This document shows positions 9,132-17,464 of a stretch of 64,000 nt of DNA, one piece after another (positions within the stretch are counted from its first letter, which is position 1; each line of letters starts with the position of its first letter). The notes below the pieces were generated by a model. That model was not told the DNA's origin, did no database searches, and saw only the letters and a program-made list of their open reading frames with translations. The position numbers and the translations under genes are program-made. Source of the DNA: Rubripirellula amarantea (lineage in GTDB: Bacteria; Planctomycetota; Planctomycetia; Pirellulales; Pirellulaceae); NCBI RefSeq assembly GCF_007859865.1, contig NZ_SJPI01000002.1, positions 640,721 through 704,720 of the forward strand, read 5' to 3'.

Positions 9132-9575
9132 CTACGCTACCGATTCGGCTGCAAGCAATTTGAAGAGTTGCTGGAGATGATCTGGAAGGACGGTTGAATC
9201 ACCATTCACAAAGTTTGCAAGTGACGCAAACGCCAAGTCGTGTTGACGCTTGCATCTGGCGGCGTCTTCATATCCATACTTGTCAACGTGATTCCATTTG
9301 AGTCGATCGAAACGCTCCGCAGCATCAATAACCGATTGAGCATCCTCCGGCATAAGGATGCGCAAGAGCATGAAGAACAATCGGCGGTGGTCTTGTTTGT
9401 GCAGGAGTCCTTCTTCGCGCGTGAACCCAGTGGTTGCGTGTTGTTTCGCGTCACCGGAAAGCGTGGAGAGCCAGTTAAGCGTTGAATCGGGGATGGAAAA
9501 GCGAAGGTGCGTCGCACTCGTGAGGTCGCTGAACACGAAGTTGAATGACGACATCGGGTATCGAAATGCCTGCAT
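9132..9575 (-). CDS. conserved-looking hypothetical protein
   Basis: 147 codons; an internal ATG at 9554 (MSSFNFVFSD) is an equally good start. The sequence is helix-rich and soluble, with TGFTREEGLLHKQDHRRLFFMLLRI and KRQHDLAFASLANFVNG. No signal peptide, no membrane segment, no known motif. The competing frame 9206-9598 has poor amino-acid composition, so this frame was preferred. Function unknown. Confidence 0.5.
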   Translation of the reverse strand: MQAFRYPMSSFNFVFSDLTSATHLRFSIPDSTLNWLSTLSGDAKQHATTGFTREEGLLHKQDHRRLFFMLLRILMPEDAQSVIDAAERFDRLKWNHVDKYGYEDAARCKRQHDLAFASLANFVNGDSTVLPDHLQQLFKLLAAESVA

Positions 9576-9690
9576 ACCGATGAACCTGCGTCACACAACG
9601 GAAGGTTTTTACGACACCGCCCTGAACGAAGCGGGGGACGCCTGAACTGCCGGATATTGTATCAAGGCTTTGGCCCGTTGCCAAAGAGCC

Positions 9691-9736
9691 AAGGTGTGCC
9701 CGAAGGGCCTAGCGTAAAAACCATGTTGGCAGACAT
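9691..9736 (+). repeat. dispersed intergenic repeat, copy B
   Basis: Begins AAGGTGTG, contains AGCGTAAAAACCATG and ends in TGTTGGCAGACAT (9724-9736). It lies 4 bp beyond the 3' end of the gene at 9741-10280. The last 13 bases recur inverted at 10292-10304, upstream of the same gene. Confidence 0.6.
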
Positions 9737-9740
9737 TGAA

Positions 9741-10280
9741 CTACGAGTGATCGTGCCAGTATATTTGTTTGTGGCCGTGCGACTCGAGTTCGGCAACCCA
9801 GCATTTCGCGTCCCGCTCGGTTGTCGGGTGCCCAACAGGCATTGCATTGCCATCATCTCCCTGACGCCACACTTGAAAAGACGTTAGCGCCCCAAGCGGA
9901 TGCGCCCACGGTTCCATCGTGGAAAACGCCTCGATCTCGCGTGAGTTTGCGTCGAGGGTGGACGCAGTCTGGATGGTTTTCGGAAAAGGCAGATGGCGGA
10001 TTGCGTGTTCGATTTCTGGCAAGTCGGCGAACACGTTAGCGATGCCAGTCATGCCAGCACCAAGTGGTTCGATGAATTCGTACAGGACGCGGAGTCCGCA
10101 AGGATAAGCGAATGCCCAGTAATCCGCGTCGCCGAGTCCATCCACCCAGTCGCGGTAGGGTGGATCGCCAAGGAGCGATTTGGCGAGACCGAGATCGTAC
10201 CGCAGGTTGGCGATATGAAACGGGAATGCGTGCTTCTCCGCGGGCGGCAATGCAATCGGTGTCGGTTGCGACGCTGTCAT
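9741..10280 (-). CDS. hypothetical protein bracketed by inverted repeats
   Basis: 179 codons, soluble, acidic, no signal peptide. Recognisable only as a probably folded protein with aromatic-rich stretches (DADYWAFAYPCGLRVLYEFIEPLG) and a C-terminal part beginning PLGALTSFQVWRQGDDGNAMPVGHP that looks like a small separate beta domain. I know no family for it. The perfect 13-base inverted repeat TGTTGGCAGACAT / ATGTCTGCCAACA encloses the gene with 4 and 11 bp of spacing. Confidence 0.5.
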   Translation of the reverse strand: MTASQPTPIALPPAEKHAFPFHIANLRYDLGLAKSLLGDPPYRDWVDGLGDADYWAFAYPCGLRVLYEFIEPLGAGMTGIANVFADLPEIEHAIRHLPFPKTIQTASTLDANSREIEAFSTMEPWAHPLGALTSFQVWRQGDDGNAMPVGHPTTERDAKCWVAELESHGHKQIYWHDHS

Positions 10281-10291
10281 CGTGAACGCCT

Positions 10292-10320
10292 ATGTCTGCC
10301 AACACACACTTTGGGCGACA
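10292..10320 (-). repeat. dispersed intergenic repeat, copy C (inverted)
   Basis: Read on the minus strand it runs TGTCGCCCAAAG...TGTTGGCAGACAT, matching the end of copy B. It sits 12 bp upstream of the start of the hypothetical gene. Confidence 0.5.
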
Positions 10321-10446
10321 CGCCCACTGGTGGTGGGGGAACGTGTTTGCCTGGAATACTTAGCTTAGCTCGTTCCCTGAGCGCTTGCAAAAGCGTTGCT
10401 GCGGGCATCCGATGTCCTCGCTAGCACCCGAACTCATTGCACTTAA

Positions 10447-10491
10447 GTCTCAGGTGCTCGAGTCTCAGGTGCTTAAGTCTCAGGTGCTCGC
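10447..10491. repeat. 15-bp tandem array, 3 units
   Basis: Three units GTCTCAGGTGCT followed by CGA, TAA and CGC. It lies 30 bp beyond the 3' end of the M16 protease gene. Confidence 0.85.
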
Positions 10492-10521
10492 GTGACGATC
10501 AGATCGAGAAATTCGCTTGAC

Positions 10522-13443
10522 CTAGTTGGCCGATGCGGCGGCCGCTTTCTGTTCCGACGACTCACTCGTACCGTCGTCCTTCGCGTTGGCTGCCTTCTCG
10601 CTGGCTTCCTTCGCGGCCGCTGCAAAGTCGCCCGCGACGGCAATCACAAGCTTCTCGGGGACGATGTACTTCTTGATCGCGCTGTTAACGCTCTCCACCG
10701 TGGCAGCCTCAATCTGCGATTCGTGCTCAGCCGCGGCAGCCATCGTCCGGCCATCAAACAACGTGCTTAGCAGGTCGCCCGCCACCGCCCCATCGTTGGT
10801 TCGACGAACCTTGGCCGCTTGCAGATAGGCGACTTTGGCTTGGGCAAGCTCCTCCTCCGTCACGCCCTGATCACGTATCAGATCGAGCTCTTCCATGATC
10901 ACTTCGAGCAACCGATCTTTGTTACCCGGATTGGTGATCGCGTAGAGCGTAAAGTCGACTCGCTTGTCACGCTCTTTGGATGACAAACCGCTACGGACAC
11001 CGTAGGACAAACCTTCTTGCTGGCGAACGCGGTTTCCCAGCCTACTGCTTAGCGATCCACCGCCAAGGATATAGTTGCCCAGAACTAGCGACGCGTATTC
11101 TGGATCGGTATCGGACAGCGAATATTGTTGGCTGCTGTAGAGCAACGCATTTGCTTTGTCTGGAGTCTCGATTGCGATTGTTTCGCCAGCGATCTCGGGA
11201 TGAGCCTCACGGTCCGCACGTACGAACTCGATGTCAGACTTCCAATCCGCAAACCGATCTTTCAGCAGCGACTTTACTTGATCGGCTTCGAAGTCGCCCA
11301 CCACCGCGAGCTCGCCCTGCTGGTTGCTCAGGAAATCCTCGTGCAGTGATCTGATTTCATCGACGGTAACGGATTCGTACATTGCGATTTCTTCGTCGAA
11401 CGTTTGCACGTATCGCACGTCGCCCTTGGGGTACGGCGAAAGCGCTCGGCGTACCGCACGCGGTGCAAGTGCTTGGGGTTCGACCGTGCTCTTCTGCAAG
11501 CCCGTGACGACTTGGCGTTTGATCACATCGAGTTCCGCCGCATCAAGTTTTGGATTTCGTGCAATGTCGGCGATCAATTCGATCACTTCGGGCAAGAACT
11601 CTCGCTTCGTTTTCACTGACATCTGCAGCACACCGGTGGTGGAGTTGATGGACAACTCGGTACGCAGCCGCGTCAATTCGTCTTGCAATTCGGTATTGTC
11701 CAATTTCTCGGTGCCCTTGGACATTAGCAGTCCCATCAATTCCATCGGGCCCACTTTGTCCGCCAGAGTTTCCGGGGTACCGAATCGCAACGTCATTAGA
11801 AGGTTGACCGTTTCGCCTCGAGTCTTCTTTGGCATCAGTGCGTACTCGATCCCGCCTACCAACGTGCCTCGCTCGGTACGTTCTTCGATGGCGAGCGGCG
11901 TTGGGTCAAATACTTCGCCAGCCGCCATCGCTTCGCGGCCTTTGTAGTCCTTCAACACTTGCTGCAAGTCAGGTGATTCGGGAATGATCGCTCGATCAGA
12001 CTTCTCACTGGGAATGAACAGGCCAACCGTTCGGTTGTTTTGCGTAAAGTATCGGTCGGCAACCCGTTGAACGTCATCGACTGTCAAAGCCTCGATTGCA
12101 TCGCGAAACAGGAAGTACAAACGCCAATCACCTTGGGCGGCCCAATCGCTTAACGAGATCGCCAGACGACCTGGGTCGGCCGATTCGAGTTCGCGACTCT
12201 TGAGCATTTGTTGCACGGCACGGTTGAGCTCTTTTTCGGTGATCGGGTTTTCTTCAAACCCATGTTCCATGATGTCGATCAGGGTTTGGCGTCCCTGTTC
12301 GAGCGAGTTTTCCATTGGGATTTCCGCAATCGTCATGAATAAACCCGGTTCGGTGAACGCGTACGCGATCGCGTAAACATTCGATGCCAATTTGGTTTCA
12401 ACCATGTTCTTGTAAAGCCGGCCGCTCGGTTCGTCACCCATGATGTACATCAGCGCTTTGGCGGCGGCGAAGTCAGGGTGGCTGCTGGCGGGAATGTGGT
12501 ACGCCGTTCCAGCAAACTGGACTTCACCGACGCGTCGCAGCACCACGGTTCGCTCACCGTCTTGCGCCGGTTCGGTCGTGTAAGTGTCGTCGATCGGGGT
12601 GTCGGGTTTCTTGAGCGAACCGAAGTATTGTTCGACGTGCTTGAGTGCTTCGGACGGTTCGAACTTACCGGCGACAACGACCATGACGTTATCCGGGCGG
12701 TAAAACTTCTTGTAGAACTTACGCAACCGAACCACAGGCACGCGTTCGATGTCGCTGCGGTTGCCAATCGTCGAACGGCCGTAGTTGTGCCAATCGAAAG
12801 CCGCGGACTGCATCCGCTGCATCAGGACACGGATCGGCGAATTTTCACCGCTCTCGAACTCGTTGCGAACCACGGTCATTTCGCTCTCGAGGTCTTCGCC
12901 CTTGATGAAGCTGTTGACCAACCGGTCAGCTTCCAGGCGGATCGCGAACTCAAGATTGTCGCCGCTAGCCGGCAAGGTCTCGTAGTAGTTGGTGCGGTCC
13001 ATCCACGTGGTGCCATTCATTGAATTACCAGCACCGCGATCCTTTAAGACCTTAGGAATATCGGGGTGACTAGGCGTACCTTTGAACAACATGTGTTCGA
13101 GCAGGTGAGCCATGCCGGCTTCGCCATAGCCTTCGTGACGAGAACCGACAAACACAGTCATGTTGACCGTGACGACTTCTTTGCTGGGGTCGGGGAACAA
13201 CAACACTCGCACGCCATTCTCGAGCTTGTATTCCGAAATTCCCTCGATCTCGGTGATCTTCTCTGGAAGTGAAGCAGCAGATTCAGTCACGGAGTCTTCC
13301 TTAGTGGGTTCGTCGGCGAAGGCGATGATCGGCAACCAAGCGGCGATCAGTCCTAAGGCTAGAATGCGGGGAATGAATGCGAGTCGAGAATCGCAAGAGA
13401 AAATTGGCGTAGCAGCCACAGCAAACTCCATCGTTGGTGGCAC
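10522..13443 (-). CDS. M16-family zinc metalloprotease, two-domain
   Basis: 973 residues with an N-terminal hydrophobic segment (ILALGLIAAWLPIIAFA) for export. The first M16 domain carries the inverted zinc motif HLLEH (H113, E116, H117) and, about 75 residues later, the glutamate-containing segment TVVRNEFESGENSP expected to supply the third ligand. A second M16 copy begins near residue 535 (GGIEYALMPKKTRGETVNLLMTLRFG) without HxxEH, as usual for the non-catalytic half. Length and layout match pitrilysin-like PqqL/YmxG-type proteases of the cell envelope. The C-terminus is Ala/Ser/Lys-rich. It is divergent from the Rieske gene. Confidence 0.9.
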   Translation of the reverse strand: MPPTMEFAVAATPIFSCDSRLAFIPRILALGLIAAWLPIIAFADEPTKEDSVTESAASLPEKITEIEGISEYKLENGVRVLLFPDPSKEVVTVNMTVFVGSRHEGYGEAGMAHLLEHMLFKGTPSHPDIPKVLKDRGAGNSMNGTTWMDRTNYYETLPASGDNLEFAIRLEADRLVNSFIKGEDLESEMTVVRNEFESGENSPIRVLMQRMQSAAFDWHNYGRSTIGNRSDIERVPVVRLRKFYKKFYRPDNVMVVVAGKFEPSEALKHVEQYFGSLKKPDTPIDDTYTTEPAQDGERTVVLRRVGEVQFAGTAYHIPASSHPDFAAAKALMYIMGDEPSGRLYKNMVETKLASNVYAIAYAFTEPGLFMTIAEIPMENSLEQGRQTLIDIMEHGFEENPITEKELNRAVQQMLKSRELESADPGRLAISLSDWAAQGDWRLYFLFRDAIEALTVDDVQRVADRYFTQNNRTVGLFIPSEKSDRAIIPESPDLQQVLKDYKGREAMAAGEVFDPTPLAIEERTERGTLVGGIEYALMPKKTRGETVNLLMTLRFGTPETLADKVGPMELMGLLMSKGTEKLDNTELQDELTRLRTELSINSTTGVLQMSVKTKREFLPEVIELIADIARNPKLDAAELDVIKRQVVTGLQKSTVEPQALAPRAVRRALSPYPKGDVRYVQTFDEEIAMYESVTVDEIRSLHEDFLSNQQGELAVVGDFEADQVKSLLKDRFADWKSDIEFVRADREAHPEIAGETIAIETPDKANALLYSSQQYSLSDTDPEYASLVLGNYILGGGSLSSRLGNRVRQQEGLSYGVRSGLSSKERDKRVDFTLYAITNPGNKDRLLEVIMEELDLIRDQGVTEEELAQAKVAYLQAAKVRRTNDGAVAGDLLSTLFDGRTMAAAAEHESQIEAATVESVNSAIKKYIVPEKLVIAVAGDFAAAAKEASEKAANAKDDGTSESSEQKAAAASAN

Positions 13444-13572
13444 GAAAATTGTCGGTTACACTGCCAAGAATTGTACCGGACGTGTCGACGTGGGATAGGT
13501 GTCGCAACGCTCCCGCAAGCTCGTTATCACCTCACGCCCTTCCCTTCAAACCGCTTTCGGACGAACCGTTCA

Positions 13573-13893
13573 ATGTCGCATGAAAACTGGATCCCCGTCG
13601 CTCAATCCAATGCGGTCTGCGATGACGCCGCGATCGAAGTGGTGGTCGGCCAGCAAATTATCGCGGTCTTCCGAAGCGACGGTGTCCTGTATGCGCTCGA
13701 TGGCATGTGTGCTCATCAAGGCGGACCGATTGCCGAGGGTACGGTGGCGCATGGATGCGTGACTTGTCCGTGGCACGGCTGGCAATACGAACTTGCTAGC
13801 GGTATCCAGACCATCAATCGCCAACCGTTGCAGCGAGTTTACGAGGTCCGCGAACGTGATGGCATGATCGAAGTGCTAGCTGAACCGAGCTAA
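13573..13893 (+). CDS. Rieske [2Fe-2S] ferredoxin-like protein
   Basis: 106 residues from ATG 13573; the longer upstream frame is not protein-like. The cluster motif is complete: C46-x-H48, 16 residues, C65-x-x-H68 in CAHQGG...CPWHGW. This is the size of stand-alone Rieske ferredoxins that feed electrons to oxygenases or of NirD-like small subunits; no oxygenase or nitrite reductase gene is nearby, so the partner is unknown. Cytoplasmic, no signal peptide. Confidence 0.9.
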   Translation: MSHENWIPVAQSNAVCDDAAIEVVVGQQIIAVFRSDGVLYALDGMCAHQGGPIAEGTVAHGCVTCPWHGWQYELASGIQTINRQPLQRVYEVRERDGMIEVLAEPS

Positions 13894-14358
13894 ATTCGAT
13901 TCGGGATAACCATCGTAGAAGCGTCGAATCCAATGTCGACCTTTCCAATCTTCCAGGTGACGTTGCCATCCCATTCGCTCGAGGAAGCGATCGGAAATCT
14001 TGCCATTGGAAACATGAGCAACGATGGCTTGAGCGCCGCGTATCTTGGCGATCTCGTGCAAGACATGAACGGCACCGCTGAACGAACGGTAACCGGCTTG
14101 TGAGCCACTGCGAACATAATCAAGGGTAAGAAACCCTGGCAATCCGCGAGGTTGGTGATAGTCGAGCCAGCAAATTGCGTCGTCGGTGCGTCCGTAATGA
14201 GCCTGCCACCAAACTTGAGCCATCGAGACATTGCCACACATCAGGCGTTTTTCAACGCGGACGAGCTTGCCGTGTTCCATCACAATGCGACCGTTTCGCC
14301 AACGACGTAACTTGTCGGCGTCGGCAATGATGTCGGTGGTGTGATCGAGGGTAAACAT
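13876..14358 (-). CDS. hypothetical protein, possibly GNAT-like
   Basis: The frame is open from 14511, but the stretch before ATG 14358 is low-complexity and the segment starting MFTLDHTTDIIADADKL is where a real protein appears, giving 160 residues. The C-terminal part (VLHEIAKIRGAQAIVAHVSNGKISDRFLERMGWQRH) looks like the end of an N-acetyltransferase fold, but no acetyl-CoA loop is clear. Its 3' end overlaps the Rieske gene by 18 bp in convergent orientation. Function unknown. Confidence 0.6.
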   Translation of the reverse strand: MFTLDHTTDIIADADKLRRWRNGRIVMEHGKLVRVEKRLMCGNVSMAQVWWQAHYGRTDDAICWLDYHQPRGLPGFLTLDYVRSGSQAGYRSFSGAVHVLHEIAKIRGAQAIVAHVSNGKISDRFLERMGWQRHLEDWKGRHWIRRFYDGYPESNLARFS

Positions 14359-14532
14359 GTTCAAAGATACCACGCGGCGGCGTTCCGATTGGTGGGGCGC
14401 CGCGTTTTGGCTTCGCTGCGGCTTGAAATTGTTTGGGTTGTTCCGGTCGTAGGCAATGACGCAGTCGATGGGACGGGCAATTGACGTCGATCTGGAACAC
14501 CGATGCCCCAAGACGCATAGCGGTTCGCTAAG

Positions 14533-15468
14533 ATGACGAGCATGTCTAACGCTAAGCCGTCCCCGCAGATGACGATCGACCAGAAGCCCAAGGCACCTTC
14601 GAGGTCAGTCAAACGCAAGAAGTACAGGCCCGTACGAAGCCTTCCGGTTCGGATTGTTCTGGGGATGGCCAAATTGGCATTGATGTTTTACGTGGGCTTG
14701 TTGATCGCAATGGTGTTGATGGAAGAGCGGATCGTGTACCCCGGCGCGTACATGAACTCGGCCGGCCGATCCGTAACGCCCGTGCCGGGTATTGAAACGG
14801 TGACGTACATCGCACCAGGCGAGGTCACGATTCATTCACGCTTGATCGAACGTGATGACGCCAGCGACGTGGTTTTGTTTCTGCATGGAAACGGAGTCAA
14901 AGCGGCTTGGTTGGACCAATGGACCAAAACGCTGTCTGATACTTTTCGAGCCAACGTGCTGACCGCCGAGTATCGAGGCTTTGAAGACGACATCAGGCCA
15001 ACCGAGCGAGGTGTCATCGAGGATTGCTTTGCCGCTCGCAACTTTTTATGCGATCGCTACGGTATCGAGCCAACGGACATCATTGTCTACGGGCAATCGC
15101 TCGGAGGAGGCTGTGCCGCGGCGTTGGCCTGTCGCGACGGTGCTAAAGCGTTGGTCCTCGAACGTACCTTTGACAGTCTTTACGCGGTGGGCGCAAAGAA
15201 GTACCCGTTCTTACCCGTCAAGTCATTGATGAAGAACCGCTACGATTCCGCAGCGAGGTTGACGGTTTACGAAGGGCCGTTGCTGCAAATCCATGGTACC
15301 CAAGACAAGATCGTACCGTTGGAACGTGCCAGATCGCTCTACGCTGCTGCGAGAACCGACATCAAGGAGTTCGTCGAGGTGCCGGGACTAGGTCACAACG
15401 AACCACTGAGTCCGACGGTTCTCAAGCAAGCCGCACAGTGGGTCAATCAATCCACTCGCACACAGTAG
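14533..15468 (+). CDS. membrane-anchored alpha/beta hydrolase (BEM46/ABHD17-like)
   Basis: 311 residues; ATG 14533 or 14542 are both possible starts. A basic N-terminus is followed by one membrane segment (residues about 40-62), then an alpha/beta-hydrolase domain: VVLFLHGNGVKAAWL oxyanion loop, nucleophile elbow YGQSLGGG (Ser189), acid in HGTQDKIVP and histidine in PGLGHNEP. This order and spacing are those of BEM46/ABHD12-17-like serine hydrolases. Expected to be an inner-membrane esterase or thioesterase facing the periplasm; substrate unknown. Confidence 0.8.
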   Translation: MTSMSNAKPSPQMTIDQKPKAPSRSVKRKKYRPVRSLPVRIVLGMAKLALMFYVGLLIAMVLMEERIVYPGAYMNSAGRSVTPVPGIETVTYIAPGEVTIHSRLIERDDASDVVLFLHGNGVKAAWLDQWTKTLSDTFRANVLTAEYRGFEDDIRPTERGVIEDCFAARNFLCDRYGIEPTDIIVYGQSLGGGCAAALACRDGAKALVLERTFDSLYAVGAKKYPFLPVKSLMKNRYDSAARLTVYEGPLLQIHGTQDKIVPLERARSLYAAARTDIKEFVEVPGLGHNEPLSPTVLKQAAQWVNQSTRTQ

Positions 15469-15493
15469 TTTGCACCCTGTAGTTTGCACCCTG
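15466..15493. repeat. 14-bp tandem duplication starting at a stop codon
   Basis: TAGTTTGCACCCTG occurs twice and a third TAG follows. The first TAG is the stop codon of the hydrolase gene. Confidence 0.85.
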
Positions 15494-15583
15494 TAGTGGG
15501 TTCAAGCAAACGCTGGGCATCAACGGGGGCCCAACGCGGACTCAATTAGAACGCTGCTGTTTCAAGGTGCGAATGAACCAGCT

Positions 15584-17464
15584 TTAACGTCGTTCGCGAC
15601 GTTGGCGTTCTTCCGCGGCTTTGATCTCGCCCCATTTGCGGTTGGCCTGTTCGCGAGTCAATTTGCCTGCGGCGACTTGGCTCTCGATTTCACGGTTCAT
15701 ATGTTCGTAGAACCGACGGCGGTTTTGTTCATCGCGGTCACGGCTTCGCGAATCGCCTCCCTCGGAGTCACCACGTTCTCGCCAATCACGCTGAGATCCA
15801 TCGCGTTGGAATCGATTGAAATTTGCCATCTCATTCGCTTCGCTGGCGAACACGGTTCCCATCGCGGCATTGCCGGTCGACAACGCGTCGCCATTGTCGG
15901 TCAACTCTTGCGGGCGAACCAACAGACTCCAATGATGAAGCATCCCGAACCGTTCGTTGCGAGTTCCACGGATCACGAGCTGCCAGACACCTTTGATGCT
16001 TTTACCCGTGAATGCACTCAGTCCAGCTTGTCCGCGCGACGCGCCTTCAGGGCGATACGACCCTTCAAACGGAGGCTTTCCTTTTTCGATTGGACGTTCG
16101 GCCTGATCGTCAAAGACCGTGTCTTGGAAATTGTCATCACCGCCACCGACTTCCGTGAACAATTCGATTCGTTCGCCATCGGGTCCGGTCAGGTAAGCGT
16201 CAAGATGCGAGACGTTGGAATGAGACAAGGAAAGTTGAAGATTCAAGTCACCGATCGGAAAGTCCTCGGCAACTTCAATCTCGGAAATGATCGTTCGACC
16301 GGGCGGCAGTGCTTCGGCAGTTCGGTTCGAATAGGTTCCGCCCACGATCGCCTTGGAAGCAATCATTTCGGTCTCGGTCAGCAACCCGTCTTCATTGGTG
16401 TCCCAAGACAGAAACTGGGCCATGATTTCGTCGGACCATTCCTCGGTGAACTCCGTCATCGAAACTTGTCCATCACCGTTAAGGTCTCGCTCAAAGAACC
16501 AACTCGGCAACCCCTTCGATTCGTCACCTAGTTCATCCTGCATCGTCGAAACGTGAGCGTGCAGTTCTTCGCGGGACAGCTCGCCATTGCGGTCGAGATC
16601 CATTTGCGAGATCGGCAACCCCATCGCGATCGTCTCGTTCGATTCGAGTCGCCCGTTTCGATTGCGATCGAATCGGCCCATCAAGGTCGCGGTTAACCAA
16701 GTGCTTTTTCCACCTCGTTGCCACCACTCATTCGGATTGCGCCGTTCTTCGCGTTCGGGATCCGACGATTCGATGCCGTTTCCAACACGTTTGGCGCGTT
16801 GTACCAATTCATCGGACTCATCAGCGATCATTCGTCGGCGAGCGTAACGCTGCGACAACTCGATCTTGCTAAGCCGGTTGTCCTTGTCCATATCCGCGTT
16901 GAATGGATCGCGATGCGTCCAACGTGCTCGATCGGCCTCGCGACGATCGATGTAACCATCCCGATTGCGATCGTACCGTCGCAGTGTTCGGGCGGCTTCG
17001 TCTAAATCGGATTGCGTGTACGGGTACTTCACTTCGCGCAGGCCAAACGCGGGAATCAGTTTGTCATCGTCATCGGGCATCAGCGACGCGACATGACCAT
17101 CAAGATTTGGTTCGACATCTTCCCCGGATACACCATTTTGCAGAGCGTAGTAGATTCGTGCGGCTTCCTGCAGTTTGTCGATGTCGTTGGGACGATCCAA
17201 CCGCATTCGTCGTGCTTTGGTGATACGTTCAAGGTACGGCCTCGCCAACGGCGTGATCTCTTCAGGTGATACCTTGCCATCTTCATCGGTGTCGAGGCGT
17301 TCAAGAGACTGACGCAGACCCGATTGAGCGTTGGCCGAGACGTTCAACAACACGACAGTCGCAAAGATCGCAGCGACGATTGCAATCCGGGGCACCCTCG
17401 TCAACCAACGATCCGATGAGTCGCCCGAGGTCGTGCCGGGATGACGGTAGCAAACGCGAATCAT
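15584..17464 (-). CDS. secreted EF-hand protein with P/Homo-B domain
   Basis: 626 residues. A hydrophobic segment (RIAIVAAIFATVVLLNVSANA, about 26-46) exports it. Seven calcium-binding EF-hand loops of D-x-[DN]-x-[DN]-G type begin near residues 58, 164, 190, 265, 289, 327 and 355. Residues about 385-517 are a proprotein-convertase P domain (TIISEIEVAEDFPIGDLNLQLSLSHS ... GVWQLVIRG). The tail is rich in Arg, Asp and Glu and ends in a basic helix. No protease domain is present, so it is likely a calcium-dependent binding or structural protein outside the inner membrane. Its ATG overlaps the stop of the secretin-N gene by 4 bp, so the two are translationally coupled and probably work together. 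Confidence 0.85.
   Translation of the reverse strand: MIRVCYRHPGTTSGDSSDRWLTRVPRIAIVAAIFATVVLLNVSANAQSGLRQSLERLDTDEDGKVSPEEITPLARPYLERITKARRMRLDRPNDIDKLQEAARIYYALQNGVSGEDVEPNLDGHVASLMPDDDDKLIPAFGLREVKYPYTQSDLDEAARTLRRYDRNRDGYIDRREADRARWTHRDPFNADMDKDNRLSKIELSQRYARRRMIADESDELVQRAKRVGNGIESSDPEREERRNPNEWWQRGGKSTWLTATLMGRFDRNRNGRLESNETIAMGLPISQMDLDRNGELSREELHAHVSTMQDELGDESKGLPSWFFERDLNGDGQVSMTEFTEEWSDEIMAQFLSWDTNEDGLLTETEMIASKAIVGGTYSNRTAEALPPGRTIISEIEVAEDFPIGDLNLQLSLSHSNVSHLDAYLTGPDGERIELFTEVGGGDDNFQDTVFDDQAERPIEKGKPPFEGSYRPEGASRGQAGLSAFTGKSIKGVWQLVIRGTRNERFGMLHHWSLLVRPQELTDNGDALSTGNAAMGTVFASEANEMANFNRFQRDGSQRDWRERGDSEGGDSRSRDRDEQNRRRFYEHMNREIESQVAAGKLTREQANRKWGEIKAAEERQRRERR

Noticed and set aside
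9206-9598. Alternative 130-codon minus frame
   Set aside because: Rich in Cys, Arg and Ser without pattern; the overlapping frame 9132-9575 is more protein-like.
15602-16531. 309-codon plus-strand frame
   Set aside because: Antisense to the EF-hand gene, whose repeated calcium loops prove the minus strand is coding.
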